Source: Candidatus Cloacimonadota bacterium (lineage in GTDB: Bacteria > Cloacimonadota > Cloacimonadia > JGIOTU-2). From it: a stretch of DNA of 36,200 nt. The stretch spans positions 1 through 36,200 of the forward strand of contig JAGXLO010000016.1 in assembly GCA_018334695.1 (NCBI GenBank), read 5' to 3'. Every line of letters begins with the position of its first letter. Position 1 is the stretch's first letter. Under the pieces are notes generated by a model. The model saw nothing but the letters and a program-made list of their open reading frames with translations, did not search any database and had not been told where the DNA came from. Of the stretch, positions 23,254 through 33,160 are shown in pieces. The translations under genes were made by a program, and so were the position numbers.

Positions 23254-25488
23254 ATGTTAAAAAAGAAAAATAAACTAAAAAAATATATTTTTATAGGTTT
23301 TATTCTGGCAATTTTGCCATTTACCCTTATTGCCAGCCAGCGCTGGATTGTAGGAGAAGTTTTTACTACCAGTAGCTGAGGATACTGCCCTGATGCCCGT
23401 GCGGCATTACATCAGATGTGGAATGAATCCAGTCAATTTCCCTATCTCGTTCCTGTTATCTGGCAAATCGATGCTAATGTTAGCCCCCATGTTAATCAAA
23501 GAGCAAACTTGTATAATGTTGGTGGAGTTCCCCATGCCCAGTGGAATGGAACAAAAAACGTTATTGGTGGAGGCTCAGGCGTTTATAGTGCCTATGTAAG
23601 CCAATATAATCAACTGATCGATTATCCGAGTCCTGCAGAAATAACTACAGATTTCAATTCGAATAATCCAGGTGAACTAACCATAGAATCAGAAGTCAAT
23701 CTTACAGATGATATAACTACAACGAATAACAAGATAATATTTTTACTAACTTATGACTATGGAACTCAGCAAACTCCGGACTATTTCTGCTCTGTGATTG
23801 CCTACGAAGACCAAGACTTCAATCTTACATCTACGGGGCAAACTGAAACTTATAGCCACACTTTTACTATTGGCTCTAGCTATGAAGTTCCTCAAATGAA
23901 TGCAGTTGTGATTGTCCAATCTCTGGATACTCAGCCCTTGATCCACCAAGCAAGCATAACCGGATTTACCGGTCTTTATCCCAGTTTCTCCAGCAATGTT
24001 GTTCAGGGTCCACCTGAGTTACAAGTTGATTTTACAAATCTTTCACTACCTGATTCAATTGATACGTGGGAATGGGATCTGGACGGAGACGGCACAATTG
24101 ATAGTTATGAAGAAAACCCCACTTTTACCTATGGTGAGGTGGGTACATATAATGTATCACTCACAATTTATACGGATAATGATTCCGCATCCACTTCAGT
24201 TGATAACTACATCACAGTTACACAACCTTCAAATGTTTCAGGTTCTTTAGCAGGAAACTGGAAAGAAGCGCACAGTCCCTATCAGATTATGGATAATATT
24301 TTAGTACCTGCTGATGCAGAACTGACAATAGAACCTGGAGTTGAGATGATTTTTGCCAATAATACTGAAATGAAAATCAAGGGAAAGCTAACAGCTAATG
24401 GTCTGGTAAGAGGAGATGAGCCTATTTCCTTTACGTCAAATGAAAGCTGGAAAGGAATCTTATTTAGTTTTACTGATGAAAATAATCTAATTCAAAATTG
24501 TATAATTGAAAAGGCAACAACTTCTGCAATTCGGGTGGAAAATAGTTCTCACGTTCATATCATTCAAAACCAGATTTCAAACAACAGCTCTACTTCACGC
24601 GCAGCAGGTATTGATCTTCTGGCTTCAGACAGTATTTATATCCAAAAAAATATAATCTCAAATAATACCAACACAAATCTTACCGCAGGAATTGGCTGCA
24701 CTGGTACTACTGCAGAAATTAGCAACAACATTATAGTCAATAACACAGGAATGATAGGAGCTTTTAGTTTAAAAAACGGATCTGATGTGGAAATTATTAA
24801 TAACACTATAGCAAATAATGAATCTACCTACAATACACCCTATCTATTTTTAATATTTGACTCCAATCCTCAAATCAGAAATTCAATTCTGATTTCTGAG
24901 GGGAATCTATTTTATAATTCCGGTGGGTATCCCAATGTGAATTATTCCTGCCTTTCGGAAAATTATGTGGGCGCGGGCAATATAAATGCGAATCCACAAT
25001 TTGTAGATCCTTCCGCAGGAAACGGCTCTGATTTTAATGGTCTTACAGCAGATTGGAGTTTAGCTTCTGGCTCTCCAGCTATCAATGCTGGAGATCCTGA
25101 TTCTATCTACAACGACACAGACGGAAGTAGAAACGACATGGGAGCTTACGGTGGACCTGAGCCTTATGAGGGTCTTCAACTATCTGTTAATCAGGAAAAT
25201 AATGTTTTCAGCAAATTATCAGTCTATCCTAATCCTGTAAAAACAAATGCTGAATTTCAGAATATTAGACTTAACTTAAAAAAATCAGCCCGAGTAACAA
25301 TAGAACTCTTTAACATTAAAGGAAGAAAGGTTGCAACCCTAGCAGATGAAATAAGTGAGGCAGGAGAATACACTTTTTCCTGGGATATGAAAAACAATGA
25401 TAATTTCTCACAATCAAGCGGAATATATTTATATAGAATAAAAATTGATGAGGAAAGTATATTCCGAAAAACGCTCATACTAAAATAA
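23254..25488 (+). CDS. Secreted multidomain selenoprotein candidate: Omp28-like Trx, PKD, beta-helix, sorting domain
   Basis: The frame runs from ATG 23254 (ribosome site AAGGAGA) to 25488 (744 residues) with one in-frame TGA at 23377-23379, codon 42. Starting at the next ATG (23416) would delete the signal peptide (residues 1-28) and the redox centre. Around the TGA the sequence reads GEVFTTSS-U-GYCPDARAAL, a U-x-x-C in the place of the CxxC of Omp28/thioredoxin-like proteins. After this domain (to about 265) come a PKD domain (WEWDLDGDGTIDSYEENPTF), a parallel beta-helix (about 345-620) and a Por-type sorting domain (YPNPVKTNAEF, SSGIYLYRIKI). A SECIS-like hairpin lies at 23391-23409. It is probably a surface redox protein; its substrate is unknown. 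Confidence 0.8.
23391..23409 (+). promoter_or_regulatory. Bacterial SECIS-like hairpin of the secreted protein gene
   Basis: TGATGCC (23391-23397) pairs with GGCATTA (23403-23409), seven pairs including one G-T, around the loop CGTGC. The stem starts 11 nt after the TGA and the loop G (23399, followed by T) is 20 nt after it, the same distance as in the gene at 6418 and close to E. coli fdhF. Confidence 0.72.
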
Positions 25489-25499
25489 CCAAAATAAAT

Positions 25500-25534
25500 A
25501 AGCCGTTATGGAAGTTCATAACGGCTTGTTTTTT
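25500..25534. terminator. Bidirectional rho-independent terminator
   Basis: AAGCCGTTATG (25500-25510) pairs perfectly with CATAACGGCTT (25517-25527) over a 6-nt loop, followed by TGTTTTTT on the plus strand. On the minus strand the hairpin is followed by a T-rich tract. It serves the secreted protein gene and probably also psuG, which converges from the other side. Confidence 0.9.
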
Positions 25535-25556
25535 CAACTATAAACTTTTGCTACTA

Positions 25557-26462
25557 CTATCTCTTAACTAACTCATTGGCAATGAGCGAAGCCAATTCTA
25601 CATTATTTTTAACCAAATCAATATTCGCCTTTAAAGATTTTTTATCTGTTATATCTACAAGTTTAGAAAGCAGATAAGGTGTAAGTTTCTTACCCGATAT
25701 GTTCTCCTCATCTGCAGATTTTAGAGCCTGCTGTATATATTCTTTCATCTCCTCATAGGGAATTTCCCTTTTTTTCGGAACGGGATTGGCTATCAGCATA
25801 CCGCAATCTAAACCCATAGTTTTATTAGCCCCAAAAATACCAACAATATCTTTAACCGAATCGATTCTTTCTACAAAAAATGGGGAGGAATGGGAATAAA
25901 ACGCTGGAAATCTGTCAGTTTTATAGCCATAGACGGGAGCACCAAGAGTTTCCATAATTTCCAGAGTTTTGGATAGATCTAATATCGCTTTAGCTCCGGC
26001 AGAGACGACTATAACAGGGGTTTGGGTGAACTCTCGTAAATCAGCCGAGATATCAAATGTATTTTCTGCATTTTTGTGTACACCACCAATTCCCCCTGTT
26101 GCAAAAACTTCTATCCCTGCTTTTTGGGCAAGATACATTGTGGCAGCCACAGTGGTTGCACCTTTCTTTTGCAAAGAAATGACTTTGCCAATATCACGTC
26201 TTGATACTTTTTCCACATCTTCGCTACTTGCCATAATCTTTAGTTCAAGTTCACTCAAGCCAATTTTTACTTTTCCATCAATAAGACAAATAGTAGCAGG
26301 GACAGCTCCGTTCTCTCTGGCAATTTTTGCCAGTCCTTTTGCCACTTTAAGATTTTGGGGATAAGGTAATCCGTGAGAAATTATTGTAGATTCAAGTGCC
26401 ACTACCGGTTTGTTTTTCTCCAGTGCTTTTTTTACTTCTTTCTTAATTTCAATATAATTCAT
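25557..26462 (-). CDS. psuG: Pseudouridine-5'-phosphate glycosidase
   Basis: PsuG splits pseudouridine 5'-phosphate into uracil and ribose 5-phosphate. The 301-residue protein is clearly of this family: ALESTIISHGLPYPQN, ATICLIDGKVKIGL, the catalytic-site GGIGGVHK, FDISADLREF, VVSAGAKAILDLSKTLEIMETLGAPVYGY and LDCGMLIANPVP. The usual partner kinase PsuK is not next to it, so a kinase elsewhere or another source of the phosphate must be assumed. It is the last gene of the amidohydrolase-HAD-psuG unit, five bases after the HAD gene. Confidence 0.94.
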   Translation of the reverse strand: MNYIEIKKEVKKALEKNKPVVALESTIISHGLPYPQNLKVAKGLAKIARENGAVPATICLIDGKVKIGLSELELKIMASSEDVEKVSRRDIGKVISLQKKGATTVAATMYLAQKAGIEVFATGGIGGVHKNAENTFDISADLREFTQTPVIVVSAGAKAILDLSKTLEIMETLGAPVYGYKTDRFPAFYSHSSPFFVERIDSVKDIVGIFGANKTMGLDCGMLIANPVPKKREIPYEEMKEYIQQALKSADEENISGKKLTPYLLSKLVDITDKKSLKANIDLVKNNVELASLIANELVKR

Positions 26463-26467
26463 TTTCG

Positions 26468-27439
26468 TTACTCTTTTTTGATAAATATTTTTATAAAATT
26501 TTCTTTCATATTAACAACACTCCACCCATGCTTCTTACACTCATCCAACAACTTCTCGTGGTAATATTCATATTCTCTGGCAGGATCATTGTGATTTAGT
26601 ACGAAAACATTATGGGGTAAATTATTACTGTCCACAAGTTGCAGCATAGCAAAATCTCCCATGGAATTACCAAAGGCAAATATTGGCTTTATGCCTATCT
26701 GACGTTGTATTTTTACCGGTTTTGCATTATCGTTATTATTCCAGGAAAATTTGTCTTTCCTGATAAATTCCACTCCGGAATCATTCTTTACAAATTCCAA
26801 TTCAATCTGTGACCCGATAACATTTTTGCTTGGAATATTCAAATAATTTTCTGAAAAGCTGCGAATAAATCCCTGGGCTGAACCCGAGCAGATCCAGACC
26901 TCAAATTTATGCTCATGTAAAAAATCTATCAGCTCTAACATCGGAGCAAAAAAAGTATCTATATACCGCAAGTTGAATTGGGGATGCTCATGAGTTTTCA
27001 AATAATTCAATACCCAATTTCGATAGTCACTTTGGGAATGCTGACGGAAAGGATAAGCCATAAATTGATCAGGATGATGCCAAAGATACTTCATATCCTT
27101 TTCCAATGCAGCCTTGTACGGTTGCTTAGTCCTTAAGGTGGTATCTAGCTTAGCTGCTTCTTGGAGATAGGCAATAGAAATCAAACCTAAAGCATACATC
27201 GGCTTTTCGCATAATAATGTTCCATCCAGATCAAAAACAGCATGACGTTTTTCCACTGGTACATAATCTTCACTCTTAGCATCAGAGACGTCTGTGACAA
27301 ATTCAGTTATCTCTTTTTTGATTTCCGTATCGTGCCATAGAGAAAGAGGTTTAGTTTCTGCTTTAAGAAAATTCTGGTTTGATAATAAGGAAAAAAGTAG
27401 TAGAAATACCAAAAATAACTTTAGATTTGTTTTATACAT
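26468..27439 (-). CDS. Exported HAD-superfamily phosphatase
   Basis: From ATG 27439 the protein has 323 residues and a signal peptide (LKLFLVFLLLFSLLS, cleavage near residue 27). An ATG-like start further upstream (27484) would bury the signal and overlap the previous gene, so I rejected it; 27439 lies four bases after that gene's stop. The HAD catalytic motifs are intact: FDLDGTL with Asp70 and Asp72, WICSGSAQGF (motif II Ser), and GNSMGDFAM (motif IV Asp). It resembles phosphoserine-phosphatase-like HADs acting in the periplasm. The substrate is unknown. Although it sits between cytoplasmic enzymes, its location suggests an independent job. Confidence 0.85.
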   Translation of the reverse strand: MYKTNLKLFLVFLLLFSLLSNQNFLKAETKPLSLWHDTEIKKEITEFVTDVSDAKSEDYVPVEKRHAVFDLDGTLLCEKPMYALGLISIAYLQEAAKLDTTLRTKQPYKAALEKDMKYLWHHPDQFMAYPFRQHSQSDYRNWVLNYLKTHEHPQFNLRYIDTFFAPMLELIDFLHEHKFEVWICSGSAQGFIRSFSENYLNIPSKNVIGSQIELEFVKNDSGVEFIRKDKFSWNNNDNAKPVKIQRQIGIKPIFAFGNSMGDFAMLQLVDSNNLPHNVFVLNHNDPAREYEYYHEKLLDECKKHGWSVVNMKENFIKIFIKKE

Positions 27440-27443
27440 AAAT

Positions 27444-28676
27444 TTATTCTTTCTTACGTAATATTTTTCCTTCACCCATAACAAGTTTGGGAAATGCAGA
27501 TAATCTTAATGGATTTTTGTCCCAAACCACAATACTGGCTTTTTTATCTGCTTCGACTGTGCCGTATTCATCTTCGATACCCAGAATCTTAGCGTTTTTA
27601 TAAGTGATAATAGATATCGCATCTGTATCGCTCATTCCTTGAATCAAGAAAAATTTTAGACTGTCCCGAAGAGAGGGAGACTGAATAACAGGATGATCAG
27701 TCATCAAGCCATAAAAGGCATTGGATTCCATGAGCAACTTAGTGTTTTGATAATAAGCATGTTTTAATTCAACTTTGTAAGCCAGAGAACCCAGAGGACC
27801 ATAAACGATGGGAATATCATTATCTCCCAGAACATCAAATATTTCCTTATGGAACACATCACCGGTATGATCAGCAGTTACCTTAAGGTTATACTTTTTT
27901 ACCAGATCTACCAGATAGAGGACATCATCCTCCTTGTGAACATGAACTTTGGCTGTCTTTTCTCCCTGCATCAATTGGAATAAAGCTTTTTCTACTGATG
28001 AAAAATTAAATTCATACTCGGATTGAATTACCTGCTTGTGCTCTTCAAATTGTTCTGGTGTAATTTTATCCTGTTCAAATTTTTCTTTGAGACCAAAAAG
28101 TTCTTTTTTCTTTTTAAGCTTTGCTTTTTCCTTTTTGATAAGTAAGTCGTCCAATTTTTCTTCCAGCAGAGCATAAACACCCATTCTGGTATTTGGTCGC
28201 TTGCCTTTCCAACCGGTGGTAGAACGGGGATTGTAACCCAGAGCCATTTTATATCCATAATCTTTTATCAGGGCTTCTCCACGATGTGAAGCATAGTTGC
28301 GAATAACCTTTGCCTCTCCCCCAATTAAGTTACCACTACCGGGAACAACACAACTATAAAGGACGCCGAAATCAACTGAATCTTTAAAGGCTCTATCGTC
28401 AAAATAGATGCTATTAAGAGGATTATTGGTAGGAAGAATTTGTTTCAAAAGATCATTGCCCTCTGATTCATCTGCCGGTTCACCTTCTCTAATCATACCA
28501 ATATGAGAATGAGCGTCTATAAATGCAGGAGTTACGAATCCCTCATAATCGTATTCCAGATTTTTATCATTAACTTCCACAATCTTGTCATCTTCTACTA
28601 CCACAGTTTTATCTTCTTGCTTATTTTTGCCATCATAAAGCACTCTGGCTTTAATAGTTGTCTGTTTTTTGCTCAT
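27444..28676 (-). CDS. Imidazolonepropionase-like amidohydrolase
   Basis: This 410-residue metal-dependent hydrolase of the amidohydrolase superfamily has the metal-binding TPAFIDAHSHIGM near residue 50. It also has VHVHKEDD and ADHTGD in the middle and the conserved Asp region GLMTDHPVIQSPSL. The C-terminus returns to the small beta-domain (GTVEADKKASIVVWD), as usual. An insertion around residues 180-225 is unusually Lys/Glu-rich and likely a coiled coil. The substrate cannot be named. There is no signal peptide. It lies 64 bp after pckA with its own TTAGGAG ribosome site. Confidence 0.85.
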   Translation of the reverse strand: MSKKQTTIKARVLYDGKNKQEDKTVVVEDDKIVEVNDKNLEYDYEGFVTPAFIDAHSHIGMIREGEPADESEGNDLLKQILPTNNPLNSIYFDDRAFKDSVDFGVLYSCVVPGSGNLIGGEAKVIRNYASHRGEALIKDYGYKMALGYNPRSTTGWKGKRPNTRMGVYALLEEKLDDLLIKKEKAKLKKKKELFGLKEKFEQDKITPEQFEEHKQVIQSEYEFNFSSVEKALFQLMQGEKTAKVHVHKEDDVLYLVDLVKKYNLKVTADHTGDVFHKEIFDVLGDNDIPIVYGPLGSLAYKVELKHAYYQNTKLLMESNAFYGLMTDHPVIQSPSLRDSLKFFLIQGMSDTDAISIITYKNAKILGIEDEYGTVEADKKASIVVWDKNPLRLSAFPKLVMGEGKILRKKE

Positions 28677-28740
28677 TTTTTTCTCCTAAAGATAAATATT
28701 TTATTTTCAAAAAGGAAGACAAAATACACAATAGAAATTA

Positions 28741-30384
28741 TCATTTTCCGGGACACTGTTTTACCACTTCAGTATCTATGTTCTTGTCAGCATAGGCTTT
28801 ATCAAAGTGCTCGTTAAATTCTTTTGCCAGTTTTTTAGCTCTTTTATCATAAGCCGCTTTATCATCCCATGTGTTTTTGGGCTGCAATATTTCAGAAGGT
28901 ACTTCCGGGCATGATTTAGGAACCTGCAGGTGAAAGATTTCGTCTGTAGTATATTCCACATCTTCCAGATCACCTTCCAGGGCTGCATTTACCATGGCAC
29001 GAGTTAAATTAATATCGATACGAGAACCTACACCATAAGGACCACCACTCCAGCCTGTGTTTATAAGATAAACATTGGTGTTATGTTCTTTCATCTTTTC
29101 ACCCAGCATAGATGCGTAAACATCAGGATTTCTGGGCATAAAGGGTTCACCAAAAAAGCGAGAGAAAACAGTTACCGGTTCCGTAATTCCAGTTTCCGTA
29201 CCTGCAAGTTTACTTGTATACCCCATCAAAAACCAGAGCATGGCCTGAGCGGGTTTTAACTTGGAAACAGGTGGTAAAACGGCATTAGCATCTGCAGTAA
29301 GGAAAAGAATGGTGTTGGGGGGAGTTGACTGGGAAGACTCTTTTATGTTACTTAAAAAAGTTAGTGGATAAGAACCACGTGAGTTTGGTGTGAGTCTTTC
29401 ATCATCAGGGTCAAAAGTACCATTCGGATACATCATACAATTTTCTATAATTGCGCCATGGTTTAGGTAATCTGCATCATGAAAAACCGCATGATAAATT
29501 TCCGGTTCCTTTTCCTGACTAAGATGAATTAGCTTTGCATAGCACCCATTCTCGAAATTTGCTATGCCATCATCACTCCAACCGTGTTCATCGTCGCCCA
29601 GCAGGGCTCTGCGCGGATCTGCAGAAAGGGTGGTCTTGCCCGTACCGGAAAGTCCCAATAAAAGAGCAGAATCTTCATTTTTGCCTTCATTGGCAGAGCA
29701 ATGTAAAGGAAGTATGCCTTCAGCAGGAAGATAATAATTCATTACTGTGAACATCATTTTTTTCACACTGCCACCATAGGCGGAGCCAAAAACTACTCCC
29801 ACTCTGTTATCAAAATCCATAGCAACAGCCATATCAGATGTTTCACCGTCAGTCAATTCTCTTAATAATCCTTTGTATTTCTCTTTATCCAATTTATCAT
29901 AGGGAAGTGCAATAAGAGTAAACGGTTTTTTGGCAAAAATACTTTTAGCAATATCAGCGGGAACTGGTCTAAACATATTATCAGTAAATAGCGCCGTAGA
30001 TGCGTAATCTGTGATGGTCTTAGTAGGTAGAGCATAGGCAGAATCAGCACCGATAACTCTATTAGTGACAAAGATTTCCTCTTTTTGTTCCAGAGCATTA
30101 AGTGCATCTTCAAAAACCATATTAAAAGTATCTGGATCCAGGGGAATGTTATTTGGTGAATTCCAATCTATGGTATGAGCACTGGCGCTATGTTTTACTA
30201 TCAGTGTATCTTTGGGACTTCTACCTGTGGATTCTTCGGGAGTCCAGGTAGCTAGAGCGCCGTTAGCAGAAATCAATACCTCTTTGTTATCAACAGCCTT
30301 TTGAATCATTGTCTTTCTACTGATGTCCTCTTCAATATTGGAATGTGATTCCAGTAATTTGTCAATCAATGAATAGTATTTCAT
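28741..30384 (-). CDS. pckA: Phosphoenolpyruvate carboxykinase (ATP)
   Basis: PckA interconverts oxaloacetate and PEP with ATP/ADP, linking C4 acids to gluconeogenesis or, in anaerobes, running in reverse to save ATP. I set the start at ATG 30384 because TTAGGAGAAGG lies just before it; the in-frame upstream codon would add ten non-family residues. The 547-residue protein has TGRSPKD, the P-loop GLSGTGKTTLSAD, LLGDDEHGWSDDG, TEPVTVFSRFFGEPFMPRNP and NTGWSGGPYGVGSRI, the ATP-type set. Together with gpmI it supports a complete lower gluconeogenic route. Confidence 0.96.
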   Translation of the reverse strand: MKYYSLIDKLLESHSNIEEDISRKTMIQKAVDNKEVLISANGALATWTPEESTGRSPKDTLIVKHSASAHTIDWNSPNNIPLDPDTFNMVFEDALNALEQKEEIFVTNRVIGADSAYALPTKTITDYASTALFTDNMFRPVPADIAKSIFAKKPFTLIALPYDKLDKEKYKGLLRELTDGETSDMAVAMDFDNRVGVVFGSAYGGSVKKMMFTVMNYYLPAEGILPLHCSANEGKNEDSALLLGLSGTGKTTLSADPRRALLGDDEHGWSDDGIANFENGCYAKLIHLSQEKEPEIYHAVFHDADYLNHGAIIENCMMYPNGTFDPDDERLTPNSRGSYPLTFLSNIKESSQSTPPNTILFLTADANAVLPPVSKLKPAQAMLWFLMGYTSKLAGTETGITEPVTVFSRFFGEPFMPRNPDVYASMLGEKMKEHNTNVYLINTGWSGGPYGVGSRIDINLTRAMVNAALEGDLEDVEYTTDEIFHLQVPKSCPEVPSEILQPKNTWDDKAAYDKRAKKLAKEFNEHFDKAYADKNIDTEVVKQCPGK

Positions 30385-30432
30385 TCCTTCTCCTAATAAT
30401 TTTTCGTTAAGCAAAATTAATAGTATCTATTA

Positions 30433-30438
30433 TGTCAA
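30433..30438 (-). promoter_or_regulatory. Putative -35 box of pckA
   Basis: TTGACA on the minus strand at 30438-30433, 48 bp upstream of the pckA start in the 160-bp gap to recO. No clear -10 follows at 17 nt. Confidence 0.3.
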
Positions 30439-30544
30439 CTATTGCATTTTATGAGATAATATGAAATGATATAAAGAAATTGTTACTTAACTTAATTATT
30501 ATTTTTAAAATTTTAGCATTAAGAAATTGTAATTTTGGAACAAA

Positions 30545-31297
30545 TCAAAAAATCTCCAAACTTCTGAGATGAAACTTTTTGTGGAATTGGTACTGGAAAT
30601 AGTTCTTAAAGATGGCATTTATCTCTTTTATCATAAAATTGGTTACTTCAACCTCTTCAAGCTGATTACCGATAGTTCTGAGATTAGCCAGTAGTTTTGC
30701 GGTTTTTTTGCTGCAGGAGTAGTTTTCGTTTACTGGCTTTTTCTTTGAACATTCTTTGCAGATAAAACCATTTTTATGAAACGAGATACCATGCATTTTA
30801 TTAATATTATCTTCCGAACAAATAACACATCGGCGGAATTCCATGGAGAACCCTAAGTATGATGCTACCCTAAGTAGAAACCTCCAGAAAATAATGATAT
30901 ATTTATCATCAACTTTTTTTAGATATTGAAGGTAGTCATGTAAAAGAATATAAAACGATTCATAATCATTCTTTTCAAAGATCAACTGGAGATAAACTTC
31001 TGCTGCAGCTTGGGCTGAAGCGGTACAATACAGGTCATCAAACAGCTCTTTATTATCTTGGGTTGTAGAAATCTCCTTCAGCAATGATAGTGTATTTTCT
31101 TTTTTGTAAATTACTATTTCATATTCAGATAGATTCTGCAGGACTCCGCTCATTTTACTTTTTGGGTTTCGGCTACCTTTGGCAATAACACCTACTTTAC
31201 CGAATTTATCTGTCATGAACTGAATAATCTGGCTGGTGTTGCTGTAATTTATGATTTTCAGAGCAACTGCATTACATTTATCAATTCGCTTGCTCAA
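30545..31297 (-). CDS. recO: DNA repair protein RecO
   Basis: RecO loads RecA on single-stranded DNA with RecF and RecR. The 250-residue protein has the N-terminal OB-fold signature (ALKIINYSNTSQIIQFMT, GKVGVIAKGSRNPKSKM, NLSEYEIVIY) and a C-terminal helical domain. That domain carries an intact four-Cys zinc site, CVIC…CKEC. The start codon is TTG at 31297, preceded by a GGGG ribosome-site core. It lies 13 bases after glmS in the MFS-glmS-recO unit. Confidence 0.9.
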   Translation of the reverse strand: MSKRIDKCNAVALKIINYSNTSQIIQFMTDKFGKVGVIAKGSRNPKSKMSGVLQNLSEYEIVIYKKENTLSLLKEISTTQDNKELFDDLYCTASAQAAAEVYLQLIFEKNDYESFYILLHDYLQYLKKVDDKYIIIFWRFLLRVASYLGFSMEFRRCVICSEDNINKMHGISFHKNGFICKECSKKKPVNENYSCSKKTAKLLANLRTIGNQLEEVEVTNFMIKEINAIFKNYFQYQFHKKFHLRSLEIF

Positions 31298-31310
31298 TTT
31301 CGCCCCGCTA

Positions 31311-33149
31311 TTATTCTACAGTGACACTTTTAGCCAAATTTCTGGGTTGGTCCACATCACATCCTTTGGCGAGGGCATAATGCAACGAAAGTAATTGCAG
31401 AGGAATTACAGTAAGCAAAGGGGAAAGAAGAGAAATAGTTTTGGGAATAAATATTACGTGATCTGCCATATCCTTTATTCCATCACAGCTTTTATTGGTA
31501 ATAGCAATAACTTTTCCCTTACGAGCTCTTACTTCTTCAATATTACTCAAAATTTTATCATAAACATAATCATCCGGTGCGATAAAAATTACCGGCATAT
31601 TTTCATCAATCAGAGCAATGGGACCGTGCTTCATTTCTGCTGCCGGATAGCCTTCGGCATGAATATATGATATCTCTTTTAATTTTAAGGCTCCTTCCAG
31701 AGCTACGGGATAATTGATTCCTCTACCGAGATAAAGAGCATTTTCAGGTATAGGACTGGCTTCAACAATCTCTTTTATGTAATCATTATAACTTATAATT
31801 TCTGTAACTTTTTCCGGAATTTTTTTTAATTCGTCTCCGTATTTGGCTCCTATCTCAGGAGTTAGTAGGCGCATTCTACCCAACATCCAGCCCAATAAAA
31901 AGAGTACAGTTAATTGAGATGTAAATGCTTTTGTGGAAGCGACTCCGATCTCAGCGCCAGCGTGGATGTAAGAACCAAAATCAGTTTCTCTGGCAATGGT
32001 ACTGCCAATTACATTTGTAATTCCCATAACTTTGGCACCTTTTTCTCTTGCTTCTCTAATTGCTGCCAGGGTATCTGCAGTTTCGCCGGATTGGCTAATT
32101 GATATTACAAGGGTTTTATGGTCGATAATTGGATCTCGGTAACGAAATTCTGAAGCATATTGCACTTTTACCGGAATTCTTGCCATAGATTCAATCATAT
32201 ATTCGCCTACGAGTCCTGCGTGCCAGGAAGTACCACAAGCTACAATGACAATTTGTTTTATATTTTCAAGTTGCTCCGGATTTAGATGTACTCCGCCCAA
32301 TCTTGCTGTATTCAGTTCATCATTTAATCTGCCTCGAAAAGCATTCTCTATAGAATCAGGTTGTTCGTAAATTTCTTTTTGCATAAAGTAATCAAAATCA
32401 CCTTTTTCTATCATAGAGATATCCCAATTTATCTTTTTAACAATTGGTGCCACAGATTCATTTGCTAATGTTCTAATTTTAAAAGAATCTTTAGTAATTT
32501 CTGCTGTTTCGTTGTCTTTTAGATAGATTACATTTTTGGTATGTACAACCAGGGCTGCAACATCAGAAGCTATGTAATTTTCCTCTTCGCCAACTCCAAT
32601 GATCAGGGGGCTGCCTTTACGAGCAGCAATTATTTTTTGGGGCTCGTCTTTACTTATGACCACAAGACCGTATGTCCCCTCCACCAGCTTAAGAGCTTCG
32701 TTTACAGCTTTGTGAAAATCATTAATCTTATCATAAACCTCCTCAATCAGATGAGCCAATACCTCTGTATCAGTATCTGTATTAAATTTGTGCCCTTCAT
32801 TTTGGAGGTTTTTTTTCAGTACTTTATAATTTTCTATAATTCCATTATGTACAATTGCAATTTTATTTTCACAATCAAGATGGGGATGAGCATTAGTAGT
32901 GGAAGGTTCTCCATGAGTAGCCCAGCGCGTATGTGCGATTCCCAAACAAGAATTAAAATTTTTCTCATCAGGTAAGGTTTTTTCCATTTCCACAATTTTA
33001 CCTGACCTTTTATGTATGATTAGCTCTCCCTTGTCATTAATTACAGCAATTCCAGCCGAATCATACCCCCTGTATTCCAAGCGCTTTATACCTTCGATTA
33101 AAATCGGAAGAGTTTCCTGTTTACCAATATACCCTACAATGCCACACAT
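31311..33149 (-). CDS. glmS: Glutamine-fructose-6-phosphate aminotransferase
   Basis: GlmS makes glucosamine-6-phosphate from fructose-6-phosphate and glutamine, the entry step to UDP-GlcNAc for peptidoglycan (MurA, also in this window) and lipid A. The 612-residue length is standard. The glutaminase domain starts MCGIVGYIG with nucleophile Cys2 and has RLEYRGYDSAGIA and HTRWATHGEPS. Two SIS domains follow, with CGTSWHAGLV and SQSGETADT. The C-terminus ends DQPRNLAKSVTVE as in the family. An AAGGAG ribosome site precedes the ATG. Confidence 0.96.
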   Translation of the reverse strand: MCGIVGYIGKQETLPILIEGIKRLEYRGYDSAGIAVINDKGELIIHKRSGKIVEMEKTLPDEKNFNSCLGIAHTRWATHGEPSTTNAHPHLDCENKIAIVHNGIIENYKVLKKNLQNEGHKFNTDTDTEVLAHLIEEVYDKINDFHKAVNEALKLVEGTYGLVVISKDEPQKIIAARKGSPLIIGVGEEENYIASDVAALVVHTKNVIYLKDNETAEITKDSFKIRTLANESVAPIVKKINWDISMIEKGDFDYFMQKEIYEQPDSIENAFRGRLNDELNTARLGGVHLNPEQLENIKQIVIVACGTSWHAGLVGEYMIESMARIPVKVQYASEFRYRDPIIDHKTLVISISQSGETADTLAAIREAREKGAKVMGITNVIGSTIARETDFGSYIHAGAEIGVASTKAFTSQLTVLFLLGWMLGRMRLLTPEIGAKYGDELKKIPEKVTEIISYNDYIKEIVEASPIPENALYLGRGINYPVALEGALKLKEISYIHAEGYPAAEMKHGPIALIDENMPVIFIAPDDYVYDKILSNIEEVRARKGKVIAITNKSCDGIKDMADHVIFIPKTISLLSPLLTVIPLQLLSLHYALAKGCDVDQPRNLAKSVTVE

Positions 33150-33160
33150 AAACTATCTCC

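Noticed and set aside
23416-25488. Secreted protein gene starting at ATG 23416
   Set aside because: This start has no ribosome site and removes the signal peptide and U-x-x-C region that are encoded in frame from ATG 23254.
27440-27484. Upstream start of the HAD phosphatase
   Set aside because: It overlaps the amidohydrolase coding sequence and pushes the signal peptide inside the protein.
33150-33160. glmS ribozyme
   Set aside because: Only 11 bases separate the MFS gene from glmS, so there is no room.
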